This document shows positions 33,347 to 42,468 of a stretch of 64,000 nucleotides of DNA, piece by piece (position 1 is the first letter of the stretch; every line of letters starts with the position of its first letter). Position numbers and translations under genes: made by a program. A model generated the notes under the pieces. It was given only the letters and a program-made list of their open reading frames with translations, was not told the DNA's origin and searched no databases. Origin of the DNA: Streptomyces vietnamensis (GTDB lineage: Bacteria > Actinomycetota > Actinomycetes > Streptomycetales > Streptomycetaceae); the NCBI RefSeq assembly GCF_000830005.1, contig NZ_CP010407.1, positions 7,824,001 to 7,888,000 of the forward strand, in the 5' to 3' direction.

Positions 33347-34303
33347 TCAGGCCGCCGCGCCCAACCAGGGGCGGCGGCCGGGGCCGGTCGGGTGGGTGCC
33401 CGTGGCACTCATGACCACCGAGTACAGGCTGGTCTGGGCGGCGATGAAGAGACGGTTGCGCTTGGCTCCGCCCCAGGAGATGTTGGCGACGGGCTCCGGG
33501 ATGTTCAGCCGTCCGATCAGGGTGCCGTCGGGGTCGTAGCAGTGCACCCCGTCGCTCATGGCGGCGGCCCAGAGACGGCCGTCGGCGTCGAAGCGCAGGT
33601 TGTCGAAGCGGGCCTCCTCGCGGGCCGAGGCGTCGGCGAAGACCTTGCCGTCGGAGAGCGTGCCGTCCTCGCGCACGTCGAAGACCCGGATGAAGCCCGC
33701 CCGGGTGTCGGAGACGAAGAGCTGCTTCTCGTCGTGGGAGAAGACCAGACCGTTCGGCGCGGCGAACTCGTCGGCCACCAGGCGTACTTCTCCGCTGTCG
33801 GGGTCGATCCGGTAGACGTTGTTGGAGCCGATCTCGCTCTCCGCGCGATGGCCCTCGTAGTCGCTGGTGATGCCGAAGTCCGGATCGGAGAACCAGATCG
33901 AGCCGTCGGACTTCACCGCCGCGTCGTTCGGACTGTTCAGGCGCCTGCCCTGCCAGCGGTCTGCGAGCACGGTGACCGTGCCGTCGTGCTCGGTGCGCGT
34001 CACGCGCCGGTTGCCCTGTTCGCAGGAGATCAACCGGCCCTCGCGGTCCAGGGTGTTGCCGTTGCTGTGCCCGGCCGAGCGGCGGAAGACGGCGACGGCG
34101 CCCGTCTCCTCGTCCCAGCGCAGCATCCGGTCGTTCGGGATGTCGCTCCAGATCAACTGCCTCCAGGCGGGCAGGTATATCGGCCCCTCGGCCCAACGGC
34201 AGCCCGTGTGGAGGACTTCGAGGTGGTCGTCCCCGTACATGCACCGTCCCGTGAGGAACCGCTCGTCGAACATCTCGTACAGCTCGGGGCGCTCGCCGCT
34301 CAT
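33347..34303 (-). CDS. SMP-30/gluconolactonase/LRE-like protein
   Basis: 318 residues from the ATG at 34303 (GAAGGGAAGG upstream). A six-blade propeller with the single-metal site: Glu in CRWAEGPIYLP, Asn in GRRLNSPNDAAVKSDGSIWF, and Asn/Asp in FAAPNGLVFSHDEKQLFVSD. The family hydrolyses sugar lactones or organophosphates. No signal peptide, so it is cytoplasmic. It is monocistronic, convergent with the M20 gene. Confidence 0.9.
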   Translation of the reverse strand: MSGERPELYEMFDERFLTGRCMYGDDHLEVLHTGCRWAEGPIYLPAWRQLIWSDIPNDRMLRWDEETGAVAVFRRSAGHSNGNTLDREGRLISCEQGNRRVTRTEHDGTVTVLADRWQGRRLNSPNDAAVKSDGSIWFSDPDFGITSDYEGHRAESEIGSNNVYRIDPDSGEVRLVADEFAAPNGLVFSHDEKQLFVSDTRAGFIRVFDVREDGTLSDGKVFADASAREEARFDNLRFDADGRLWAAAMSDGVHCYDPDGTLIGRLNIPEPVANISWGGAKRNRLFIAAQTSLYSVVMSATGTHPTGPGRRPWLGAAA

Positions 34304-34447
34304 GGGCCCTTCCCTTCGTGAAGCCATCGCCTGTGCCGAACCTGATCCTGTGCTAGATGAGAATTGCAGGATCATCTTCAGTCACACAAGGAGCTTCCGA
34401 ACGGAGAGCTGTGGATCACATGGCGCGGCGCGCGCCCGCGAGCCGGA

Positions 34448-35269
34448 TCAACCCGTCTCCTCCGTCTCCTCCGCCTCCACGGCGAACAGCGCCCCCTCCG
34501 GATCGCGGACCACAAGACGGCGCTCGTCGTCGCCGCCCGGCGGCCGCACCCCGGCCCACTCGCCGCCCGGCACCACCCACCCGCCGTGCGCCAGGACCGC
34601 CTCCCGCGCCGCCTCCAGATCCCGCACCCGGAAACGGACCAGCCAGCGCGGCCGCAACTCCGGGCGGGGCGACTCGGATTCGACCGGGCCGCTGTCGAGC
34701 CGGGCGACGGCCTGGCCGTTGCGCCGCAGCACCACCCCCTCGTGCTCGTACGACACCTCGGTGCCGCCCTGGCTCTCGTCCGCCCAGCCGAGCACCCCGC
34801 CGTAGAACACGGCCGCGTCGAACGCGTCGCGGGTGTGCAGCTCCACCCATGCCGGCGCCTGCCGCTCCCCGACGTGCCAGCGCGAGACCAGACGCCCCTC
34901 CCACACGCCGAACACCGCACCCTCCAGATCCGTCGCGAGCGCCGCCCGGCCCCGCGGCGGATACGCCAGCGGCCCCACCCCGACCGTGCCACCGCGCTCC
35001 CGGATCCGCGCCACCGCCGCGTCGGCGTCGTCGACGGCGAAGAACACCGTCCAGGCCACCGGCCCCGCCGGCTGCGCGGACACCGCCGCGATCCCCGCCA
35101 CCGGCACCCCGTCCCGCTCACCCACCATGTACGACTCGCCGAAGGCGCCCCGCCGGAACGTCCACCCGAGCACGGCCCCGTAGAAGCGCTGCGCCGCCTC
35201 CAGATCGTGCGCGGACAGGTTCAGCCAGCACGGTGCTCCCATCACGTCCCCGGTCGTCGGCCCCGACAC
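34448..35269 (-). CDS. VOC family protein, two domains
   Basis: 273 residues from a GTG at 35269 with GGAGG 8 bp upstream; an ATG at 35242 (264 residues) is a second choice. Module 1 runs from CWLNLSAHDLEAAQRFYGAV to DLEGAVFGVWEG, module 2 from AWVELHTRDAFDAAVFYGGV to DPEGALFAVEAEE. It resembles the 13943-14743 gene in layout, and both could be paralogues. It follows the flavoprotein gene (94 bp gap) on the same strand but probably is an independent unit. Confidence 0.85.
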   Translation of the reverse strand: MSGPTTGDVMGAPCWLNLSAHDLEAAQRFYGAVLGWTFRRGAFGESYMVGERDGVPVAGIAAVSAQPAGPVAWTVFFAVDDADAAVARIRERGGTVGVGPLAYPPRGRAALATDLEGAVFGVWEGRLVSRWHVGERQAPAWVELHTRDAFDAAVFYGGVLGWADESQGGTEVSYEHEGVVLRRNGQAVARLDSGPVESESPRPELRPRWLVRFRVRDLEAAREAVLAHGGWVVPGGEWAGVRPPGGDDERRLVVRDPEGALFAVEAEETEETG

Positions 35270-35362
35270 CGGCACCACCTCCTCGTCGTCTCCTCGTCGT
35301 CCCGAGTCCGTGCGCCCCTTCCCCGCCCCGCCGACCACCACACCCCGGGTACGCCGAACGGC

Positions 35363-38104
35363 TCAGCGGGCCGCGCGGGAGGCGTAGGCGCGGACATCGG
35401 CGTCCGGGTCGTCGGCCGCTCCGGCGAGCGCCGCGCGCGCAGCCGGTTCGGCCCGGTGGGCCAGGAGCGACAGGACGGCCGCCTTGCGCACGTCCGCGTT
35501 CGGATCGGCGAGCGCCCCCGCGAGCGCGGGGACGGCGAGGCCCGGCGCCGCGGCCCGGAGCGCGGTCGCCGCGCCGGACCGCACCTGCCAGGCGCCGTCG
35601 CCGAGCGCCGCCCCCGCCCCCGCCGCGTACGCCGGAGGGCAGCCGGTGCCCGCGAGCGCCGCCAGGGCGGCGCCCCTGACCAGCGGGTCGGGATCGTCGA
35701 GCAGCGGCGCGAGCGGCTCCGGCGCGGGAGCCCGTACGGCCGCGAGACCACGGGCCACCGCGACCCGGACCTCGCGCGCCGGGTCGGCGGCGGCCCGCGC
35801 GAGCTCCGCGACCGCGTCCACCGAGACCAGCGCCCGTACGGCCTGGACGCGTACCTCCACGGAGGCGTCGCCGAGCGCGTCCGCGTACAGCGGGGCGTCC
35901 CCGAGCCGCAGCGCCCGCAGGACGTCGAGCGCGGCGGCGCGCACGGCCGGATCGGGCACGCCGAGGGCCTCCCGGAGGCCGTCCCCGAGCGCCGGCTCGG
36001 CGGGCAGCACCTCGACCAGCTCCCGCAGGGCCGCCGAGGCCGCGGCCCGGACCGGCGCCGCGCCGTCCCGCAGCCGGGCCGCGAGCGCCGGTCCCGCCCC
36101 GGCCGGCGCGGTCTCCCCGAGCGCGGTCACGGCGGCCGCCCGCACCGCCGGATCGGCGTCGTCCAGATACGGGCCGAGCGCCTCCAGGCCGGGGGAGTCC
36201 TCGACGAGCGCGAGGAGTCGCAGCAGCCGGGGGTGGGGTCCCGCGGGCGCGGGAGCCTCGGCCGGCGCGTCGGCGGCGGCCGGGCGGGGATCCGAGGTCG
36301 TCGAGGCCGCTGGGGCCGCGTCCCTGGCTCCGGCCGTGGCCACCGGCACGAGCGCCACCTCGCCCAGGAGCCGCTCCGGACCGCCCGGCGGCGAGAACTC
36401 CGGCACCGGGACGACGTACGGCTCGACCGGCCGCGCCGTGAACTCCATCGTCCCCGTGGGGGACTTGCGCAGATCCAGATGGTGCAGCCAGCCCGTGTCG
36501 TCCCGCTCGGGATGGTCGAGCCGCTCGTGGTAGAGGCCCCACCGCGACTCCGTCCGGGCGAGCGAGGCCCGCGCCGCCATCTCGGCGCAGTCCCGGATGA
36601 ACGACACCTCCGCGCACCGCATCAGCTCGTGCGCCGTGCGCGCCCCCATCCCGGCGATCTCCGTCGACATCCGGTCGAACGCCTCCACGGCCAGGGAGAG
36701 TTTCGCACCGGTCTTCGGCGGCGCCACGTAGTCGTTCACGAAGCGCCGCAGCTTGTACTCGACCTGCGGCTGCGGCGGACCGTCGGGGTTCCGCAGCGGC
36801 CGGTAGACGAGCTCGTGCGCGGCCGCGAGCTGCCCGGCGTCCAACTCGCCCTCGTAGGCCCGGTACCGGGAGGCGTCCTCGCCCGCCAGGTCGCCGAAGA
36901 CGAACGCGCCGATCATGTAGTTGTGCGGTACGGAGGCCAGGTCCCCGGCCGCGTACAGCCGCGGCACGGTCGTGCGGGCGTGGGCGTCGACCCGCACCCC
37001 GGAGGCCGAATGGCCGCCGCACAGGCCGATCTCCGAGATGTGCATCTCGATGTCGTGGGTCCGGTAGTCGTGCCCCCGGTTCTGGTGGAAGGTGCCCCGG
37101 GTCGGCCGCTCCGTGGTGTGCAGGATCGACTCCACGGCGCCGATCGTCTCCTCGGGGAGATGGCTCAGCTTCAGGTACACCGGCCCCCGGTCCGAGGCGA
37201 GTTCGGCCGCGAACTCGGCCATCATCTGCCCCGACCAGTAGTCCGACTCCACGAACCGCTCGCCGTGCCGGTTCACCTGGTACCCGCCGAAGGGGTTGGC
37301 GACGTAGGCGCAGGCCGGGCCGTTGTAGTCCTTGATCAGGGGGTTGATCTGGAAGCACTCGATCCCCGTGAGGGCCGCGCCCGCGTGGTACGCCATCGCG
37401 TAGCCGTCGCCCGCGTTCGTCGGGTTCTCGTACGTCCCGTACAGATAGCCGGAGGCGGGCAGCCCGAGCCGCCCGCAGGGGCCGGTCGCCAGGATCACCG
37501 CCCCCGCGCGGACCACGACGAACTCCCCGGTGCGGGTGTGGAACCCGGCCGCGCCGACGGCCCGGCCGTCCTCCGGGTGGGTGAGCACCCGGACCGGCAT
37601 GACCCGGTTCTCGATCCGGATCCGCTCCCGCATCTCGCGCCGCCGCAGCTGCCGGTAGAGGACCTTCTTCACGTCCTTGCCCTCGGGCATCGGCAACACG
37701 TACGAGCCGGAGCGGTGCACCTGCCGGACCGCGTACTCCCCGTGCTCGTCCTTCTCGAACTTCACCCCGTACGACTCCAGGCGCCGGACCATCGCGAAGC
37801 CGCGGGTCGCCGTCTGGCGCACGGTGGACTGGTCGACCAGGCCGTCGTTCGCGCGGGTGATCTCGGCGACGTAGTCGTCGGGCTCGGCCCGGCCGGGCAC
37901 GACCGCGTTGTTGACGCCGTCCATGCCCATGGCCAGGGCGCCGGAGTGGCGGACGTGCGCCTTCTCCAGGAGCAGGACGTCCGCCCCGCGCTCGGCGGCG
38001 GTCAGCGCGGCCATCGTGCCGGCGGTGCCGCCGCCGATGACGAGCACGTCGCAGGAGAGCTCGGTCGCGTCCGCGAGGTCGGGGACGGTCAGGGGGGTTT
38101 CCAC
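35363..38104 (-). CDS. AprA/FrdA-type flavoprotein with C-terminal HEAT repeats
   Basis: 913 residues. Residues ~15-560 are a succinate dehydrogenase/fumarate reductase-type flavoprotein: FAD loop CDVLVIGGGTAGTMAALTAA, EKAHVRHSGALAMGMDGVNN, and the C-terminal FAD segment RLYAAGDLASVPHNYMIGAF. The RHSGALAMGMDGVNN and GPCGRLGLPASGYLYGTYEN patches are closest to the adenylylsulfate-reductase (AprA) branch. Residues ~640-913 hold about nine HEAT-like repeats (DPAVRAAAVTALG, DPNADVRKAAVLSLL), which single AprA proteins lack. Last gene of the GntR-ferredoxin-ABC operon, 10 bp after the ATPase stop. Electrons should go through the ferredoxin gene product. Substrate unknown. Confidence 0.82.
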   Translation of the reverse strand: METPLTVPDLADATELSCDVLVIGGGTAGTMAALTAAERGADVLLLEKAHVRHSGALAMGMDGVNNAVVPGRAEPDDYVAEITRANDGLVDQSTVRQTATRGFAMVRRLESYGVKFEKDEHGEYAVRQVHRSGSYVLPMPEGKDVKKVLYRQLRRREMRERIRIENRVMPVRVLTHPEDGRAVGAAGFHTRTGEFVVVRAGAVILATGPCGRLGLPASGYLYGTYENPTNAGDGYAMAYHAGAALTGIECFQINPLIKDYNGPACAYVANPFGGYQVNRHGERFVESDYWSGQMMAEFAAELASDRGPVYLKLSHLPEETIGAVESILHTTERPTRGTFHQNRGHDYRTHDIEMHISEIGLCGGHSASGVRVDAHARTTVPRLYAAGDLASVPHNYMIGAFVFGDLAGEDASRYRAYEGELDAGQLAAAHELVYRPLRNPDGPPQPQVEYKLRRFVNDYVAPPKTGAKLSLAVEAFDRMSTEIAGMGARTAHELMRCAEVSFIRDCAEMAARASLARTESRWGLYHERLDHPERDDTGWLHHLDLRKSPTGTMEFTARPVEPYVVPVPEFSPPGGPERLLGEVALVPVATAGARDAAPAASTTSDPRPAAADAPAEAPAPAGPHPRLLRLLALVEDSPGLEALGPYLDDADPAVRAAAVTALGETAPAGAGPALAARLRDGAAPVRAAASAALRELVEVLPAEPALGDGLREALGVPDPAVRAAALDVLRALRLGDAPLYADALGDASVEVRVQAVRALVSVDAVAELARAAADPAREVRVAVARGLAAVRAPAPEPLAPLLDDPDPLVRGAALAALAGTGCPPAYAAGAGAALGDGAWQVRSGAATALRAAAPGLAVPALAGALADPNADVRKAAVLSLLAHRAEPAARAALAGAADDPDADVRAYASRAAR

Positions 38105-38114
38105 AGGATGCCTT

Positions 38115-38873
38115 TCAGAGGGAGTCGAGGACGCGGCGGCGCAGGGCCTCCGTGGCCGGGGCGTCCCGGGCGTCCCGCACCCGCGGGTGCGGCACGTTCA
38201 GGACCTCGCCGGTCGCGAACAGGGCGACCCGGTCGCCGAGGTGGAGGGCCTCGTCCACGTCGTGCGTGACGAAGACGACCGTCGCGCCGGTGCCGCGCAG
38301 GATCTCCACGAGCAGGTCCTGCATCCCGGCGCGGGTCGCCGCGTCGAGCGCGCCGAACGGCTCGTCCATCAGGACCGCCCGGGGCCGTCCGGCGAGCGCC
38401 CGGGCCAGCTGGACGCGCTGCCGCTGCCCGCCGGACAGCCGGTGCGGCAGCTTGTGGGCGTGCCCGGCGAGCCCGACCCGCTCCAGCCACTCCTCCGCCG
38501 TGCGGCGCCGCTCGGCACGAGGGACGCGGCGGATGGCGAGCGGCAGCTCCACATTGGCGCGGACCGAACGCCAGGGCAGCAGGGCGTCGTGCTGGAAGAC
38601 CAGCGCCCGGTCGGCGCCGGGCCGGCGGACCGGCACCCCGTCCTGGGTGACCCGCCCCTCCAGCGGGGGCAGCAGCCCGGCGAGCGTCCGCAGCAGGGTC
38701 GTCTTCCCGCAGCCGGACGGGCCGACGACGGTCAGGAGCTCGCCGGGCGCGATCCGCAGCCCGACGGGGCCGGAGACGGCGGCGCCGTCCGGGTGTCCGA
38801 GCCGGGCGCCGTGCAGGACGAGTTCCGCCCCGGTCGGCACGGAGGTGGTGACGGGCGGGCTCACGGTGGTCAT
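38115..38873 (-). CDS. ABC transporter ATPase, SsuB/TauB type
   Basis: 252 residues. Walker A GPSGCGKTT, signature LSGGQRQR, Walker B AVLMDEPFGALD and the switch His in FVTHDVDEAL are intact. Sequence type is that of nitrate/sulfonate/taurine importers. Its ATG overlaps the permease stop by 4 bp and the flavoprotein starts 10 bp after its stop. It powers the uptake of the still unknown substrate. Confidence 0.9.
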   Translation of the reverse strand: MTTVSPPVTTSVPTGAELVLHGARLGHPDGAAVSGPVGLRIAPGELLTVVGPSGCGKTTLLRTLAGLLPPLEGRVTQDGVPVRRPGADRALVFQHDALLPWRSVRANVELPLAIRRVPRAERRRTAEEWLERVGLAGHAHKLPHRLSGGQRQRVQLARALAGRPRAVLMDEPFGALDAATRAGMQDLLVEILRGTGATVVFVTHDVDEALHLGDRVALFATGEVLNVPHPRVRDARDAPATEALRRRVLDSL

Positions 38874-39907
38874 GTGACCGGCTCCTTGTCGGGTACGGGC
38901 GGGACGACGGCGGCACGGACGGAGGCGGGACCGACCACGTCGGCCGGGCCTGTGAGGGCCGTCGGGTTCGCCGGGTCGGCCGGCTCCGCCAGCTCCGTCG
39001 GGTTCGCCGGATCGGCCGGCTCCTTCGGCTCCGCCAGGTCTGTCGCTTCCGCCGCTCCCGTCGTGCTCGCGCGGCGCGCGGAGGTCGGGGCGGTGCGCGT
39101 CGCGGAGGGCGGGCCGGGTGGGCCGCCGCCCTCCGCGGCGCTCGGCAGCCAGGCCGTGACCCGGCGGCCGAGGGCCTCCACCGCCGTGGAGGTGAGCCGG
39201 CCCAGGACGCCGATCGTGGCCATGCCGACGAAGACCCCCGGGTAGTCGACGACCGTGTAGTCCTGCCAGGTGCGGTAGCCCACCCCGTACTCGCCGGAGA
39301 TCATCTCCGCCGAGATCACACAGATCCAGGCGACGCCGATGCCCACCGAAAGACCGCCGAAGATGCCCGGCAGCGCGCCCGGCAGGACCACCGAGAACAG
39401 CACCCGGGCCCTGCCGCCGCCCAGGGTGAGCACTGCCTCCTCCCACGCCGGGTCCAGGGCCCGCACCGCGTGCCGGGTCGACACGAGGACGGGGAAGACG
39501 GCGGCGGCGCAGGTGATGAAGACGATGCCCTGCTCGTTGGTGGGCAGCAGCAGGATCGCGACCGGCACGAGGGCGATGGCGGGGATCGGCCGCACCACCT
39601 CCACCAGCGGGCCCAGGACGTCGGCGGCCCACCGGGACCGGGCGACGGCCGTCCCGGCCGCCACCCCGAGGACGGCCGCGAGCAGGAAGCCGAGGGCGAT
39701 CCGGCGCAGGCTGTGGCCGAGGTCCTGCCAGTACGCCTCGGTGCCGATCCGGTCGGCGAGGGCGGAGGCCACCTCGACGACCGTGGGGAACTGCTCGAAC
39801 CGCAGCCACAGATTGACGTCCAGGGAGGTCAGCAGTTGCCAGACGCCGAGCGCCGCGAGCGGGGAGGCCACCCGGACCAGACGGCGGCCGAGGCCCACGG
39901 TGCTCAT
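38870..39907 (-). CDS. ABC transporter permease, SsuC/TauC type, with long C-terminal tail
   Basis: 345 residues with about six membrane helices in residues 10-250 and the EAA loop APAWEEAVLTLGGGRARVLF-like (seen as LDPAWEEAVLTLGGG). After ~260 comes an ~85-residue tail of degenerate repeats, for example EPADPANPTELAEPADPANP, that normal SsuC proteins lack. Its start overlaps the binding-protein stop by 4 bp. Confidence 0.88.
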   Translation of the reverse strand: MSTVGLGRRLVRVASPLAALGVWQLLTSLDVNLWLRFEQFPTVVEVASALADRIGTEAYWQDLGHSLRRIALGFLLAAVLGVAAGTAVARSRWAADVLGPLVEVVRPIPAIALVPVAILLLPTNEQGIVFITCAAAVFPVLVSTRHAVRALDPAWEEAVLTLGGGRARVLFSVVLPGALPGIFGGLSVGIGVAWICVISAEMISGEYGVGYRTWQDYTVVDYPGVFVGMATIGVLGRLTSTAVEALGRRVTAWLPSAAEGGGPPGPPSATRTAPTSARRASTTGAAEATDLAEPKEPADPANPTELAEPADPANPTALTGPADVVGPASVRAAVVPPVPDKEPVT

Positions 39908-41247
39908 GACGCGAGCCCGACGGCGTCCGCGTACGCCACGATCCGCGAGCCGGCGTGCCCGGAGACGTACCGCTCCGCGCCCTCCCGGGTCACGAAGGCG
40001 CGCCACTCGCCGCCGTCCTCGACCCACACCGCCCGGTCCGCGAACCAGAGCGTCCCGGTCACCGCGTCCGGCACGTACGCGGCCCGGACCCGGGCTCCCT
40101 TGAGCGCGGTGAGCAGCGCCTTCGGGCTGTCGAAGGTACGGGTCGACTCCTGGCCCTCCAGCCACAGCTCGGCCTTCGCCGGTACCGCCTTCGGGTACGA
40201 GGCGCCCGGGACCGCCCGCCGCAGCGGAGCCGCGTCGACGAAGGCGTCCACGTCGACGTCCTTCACCAGACCGGCCTCCTTCAGGACCGGCACGTCCTCC
40301 TTGAGCGCGGCGACCAGCTCGGGCCGGAGCGCCGGGTCGAAGGTGGCGATGCCGTGCGCGCCGTTGTAGAGGTAGACCACCTCGGCGGGCAGCCCCGTCG
40401 CCTTCGCCACCGACTCGGCCGAGGCCACCGGCCGGGTGCGCAGCTCGTCCGTGGCCCGCCGCTGCGCCCGCAGGAACGCGTCGAGGACCTGCGGGCGTTC
40501 CTTCGCGAACCGCTCGCGGACGGTGACCCCGTGGAAGGTCGGCAGGTTCAGCTCGGCCCCGTCGTACAGCGCCGTCGCCCGGCCCTGGAAGGCGAGCAGA
40601 CCGGGCCAGGCGACGAACTGGGAGAGCGCGTCGGCGCTGCCCGCCGCCAGGGCCGAAGCACCCACGCTCGGCTGTTGGTTGACCTTGTGGACGTCCTTCG
40701 CCGGATCGATCCCGGCCCGCCGCAGGGCCCGGACGAGCGTGCCGTCGGCGGCCGAACCGACACTCGTGGACACCTTGCGGCCCTTGAGGTCCTTCAGCGT
40801 CCGCAGCGGCGAACCCGGGGCGGTGACCACGGTGTTGAGCCCGCCGCGCAGGTTGTATCCGGTCACCGCGACGAGCCGCGTCGGCTCCTTGAGCTGCTTC
40901 CCGCGCGCCGCGTTGATCAGCAGCGGGAAGTCGCCCATCGAGCCGATGTCGATCTTCCCCGCGGTCATCTGGGCGGTGATCGGAGCGCCGGTCGCGTAGT
41001 CCTGCCAGACGACCTCGTAGGTGACGCCGTCCTTCCTGCCGGCCGTCGCGAGCTCCTCCTCGAAGTAGCCGAGGGAACGCAGCAGGGTCCCGGCGGTGAC
41101 CGTGTTGATGGTCTTCGACTGGTAGCCGACGGTCACCGTGACCGTCTTCCCGTCGGAGGATCCGCCCGCCGCGTCGCCCCCGCAGGCGGTGGCGAGCGGC
41201 AGGAGCAGGGCGAGGGGGACGGCCAGGGCAAGTCTTCGTGTCCGCAT
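39904..41247 (-). CDS. ABC substrate-binding lipoprotein, SsuA/TauA-like
   Basis: 447 residues from the ATG at 41247. A lipoprotein signal ends PLATAC, with Cys21-22 as the lipid anchor, so the protein sits outside the membrane. The mature part is an NMT1/SsuA-type fold (TVTVGYQSKTINTVTAGTLL, GSMGDFPLLINAARGKQLKE, VSTSVGSAADGTLVRALRRA). It is longer than usual SsuA by about 100 C-terminal residues (ALKGARVRAAYVPDAVTGTL). Begins 14 bp after the ferredoxin gene. Confidence 0.88.
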   Translation of the reverse strand: MRTRRLALAVPLALLLPLATACGGDAAGGSSDGKTVTVTVGYQSKTINTVTAGTLLRSLGYFEEELATAGRKDGVTYEVVWQDYATGAPITAQMTAGKIDIGSMGDFPLLINAARGKQLKEPTRLVAVTGYNLRGGLNTVVTAPGSPLRTLKDLKGRKVSTSVGSAADGTLVRALRRAGIDPAKDVHKVNQQPSVGASALAAGSADALSQFVAWPGLLAFQGRATALYDGAELNLPTFHGVTVRERFAKERPQVLDAFLRAQRRATDELRTRPVASAESVAKATGLPAEVVYLYNGAHGIATFDPALRPELVAALKEDVPVLKEAGLVKDVDVDAFVDAAPLRRAVPGASYPKAVPAKAELWLEGQESTRTFDSPKALLTALKGARVRAAYVPDAVTGTLWFADRAVWVEDGGEWRAFVTREGAERYVSGHAGSRIVAYADAVGLAS

Positions 41248-41261
41248 GGGAGTTCGGCCTT

Positions 41262-41489
41262 TCAACGGAGCAGATAGGGCATGTTGACGGTCACCGCGCC
41301 GGTGGGACAGCGGGCGGCGCACGGGCCGCAGTACCAGCACTCGTCCACGTGCATGTACGCCTTGCCGTCCTCCTCGCGGATCGCGAGCGAGTCGAGCGGG
41401 CACATGTCGACGCAGAGCGTGCAGCCGTCGATGCACTTCGACTCGTCGACGGTCACGGGCACGTCGCCGCGCTGGGGGACCACGGGCAT
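41262..41489 (-). CDS. Two-cluster 4Fe-4S ferredoxin (AprB-like)
   Basis: 75 residues. Two cysteine sets: CIDGCTLCVDMCP (C-x3-C-x2-C-x3-CP) and CWYCGPCAARCP (C-x2-C-x2-C-x3-CP), each able to hold one 4Fe-4S cluster. The first set has one extra residue against standard ferredoxins, as in AprB-type subunits. It is the second gene of the operon and the natural electron partner of the AprA-like flavoprotein. Confidence 0.92.
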   Translation of the reverse strand: MPVVPQRGDVPVTVDESKCIDGCTLCVDMCPLDSLAIREEDGKAYMHVDECWYCGPCAARCPTGAVTVNMPYLLR

Positions 41490-41533
41490 GGCTGTCTCCA
41501 GGAAAGGGGGGTGTACGAAAAGGGAGTGCGGGC

Positions 41534-42301
41534 TCAGAGGGAGCGGCGGAGCACGCCGCTCATGGTGATGCGGTCGCCGCGGAAGCGGATGAACTCCAGG
41601 TCCACCGGCCGCCCGTCGGGCAGACGGGTCAGCCGCTCCAGCATCAGGACGGCGGCGCCGCGCGGCGCCTGGAGGACGGCGGCGGAGTGCGCGTCGGCGT
41701 TGACGGCCTCCAGGGTGATCTCGGCGTGCCCGAGCGGGCCGCCCGTCAGCTGCTCCAGGAGCCGGAACACATCCGTGTTCTCCAGGTCGCAGCCGAGGAG
41801 TTCACCCCCGACGTCCATCGGCAGGTACGACAGGTCGAGCGAGAGCGGCAGCCCGTTCAGCCGCCGCAGCCGCTCGATGCAGAGCACGTCCGCGTGCTCG
41901 GGCAGGCCGAGCCGGTGGGCCACCGGGCCGGGGGCGCCGACCGGGCCCACGGTCCGGACCTCGTTGGTGACCCGGCCGTGCTCGTGCAGGGTCTCGGCGA
42001 GCCCCTGGAGCCGGTCCAGGCCGTGCGGGTACTTCTCGCAGACCACCACCGTCCCGACCCCCGGCTGCCGGTCGACCAGCTGCTCGCCGCGCAGCAGGTC
42101 AAGGGCCTGCCGGACGGTGTTGCGACTGGCCCGGTAGTCGGCCGCGATCACGTCCTCCAGGGGGAGGACCCCGCCGGGGAAGCCGCCCGCCAGGATCTGG
42201 TGGCGCAGCAGATCGGCGAGCTGCCGCGCCCGGTCGGCGCGCAGCCGCCGGCGGCGGGCGGCGGCGACGGGGCGGGCGGCGGGAGCGGGTTCGGCGGGCA
42301 T
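41534..42301 (-). CDS. GntR-family (HutC-type) regulator
   Basis: 255 residues from the ATG at 42301. Winged helix at ~20-85: RARQLADLLRHQILAGGFPG then YRASRNTVRQALDLLRGEQL. The C-terminal UTRA effector domain runs from ~95 (EHADVLCIERLRRLNGLPLS to LEFIRFRGDRITMS). First gene of the ferredoxin/ABC/flavoprotein operon, so it probably controls its own operon, by a sulfur- or nitrogen-compound signal not seen here. Confidence 0.9.
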   Translation of the reverse strand: MPAEPAPAARPVAAARRRRLRADRARQLADLLRHQILAGGFPGGVLPLEDVIAADYRASRNTVRQALDLLRGEQLVDRQPGVGTVVVCEKYPHGLDRLQGLAETLHEHGRVTNEVRTVGPVGAPGPVAHRLGLPEHADVLCIERLRRLNGLPLSLDLSYLPMDVGGELLGCDLENTDVFRLLEQLTGGPLGHAEITLEAVNADAHSAAVLQAPRGAAVLMLERLTRLPDGRPVDLEFIRFRGDRITMSGVLRRSL

Positions 42302-42338
42302 GGCACGGAACGTAGCGGCGTACCGGCCCCGGTGGTGT

Positions 42339-42356
42339 TGCCGCAGTATTGCGCCA
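42339..42356. promoter_or_regulatory. Candidate GntR operator
   Basis: TGCCGCA-GTAT-TGCGCCA, a 7-bp dyad matching in 6 of 7 positions, 38 bp upstream of the GntR start. Confidence 0.5.
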
Positions 42357-42468
42357 CCTGACACCCCCTCCGTACGCCTCTGACCTGCGGCGACGGCGAG
42401 GAGGCGGGAAGATCCGCCACCCGGGCGCCCAGCACGTGGACAGCAGGCCGCCCACCATGTGGGAGACC

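Noticed and set aside
35118..37358. Large minus-strand frame overlapping the flavoprotein
   Set aside because: Off-frame shadow of the HEAT-repeat region with Arg/Gly-rich composition.
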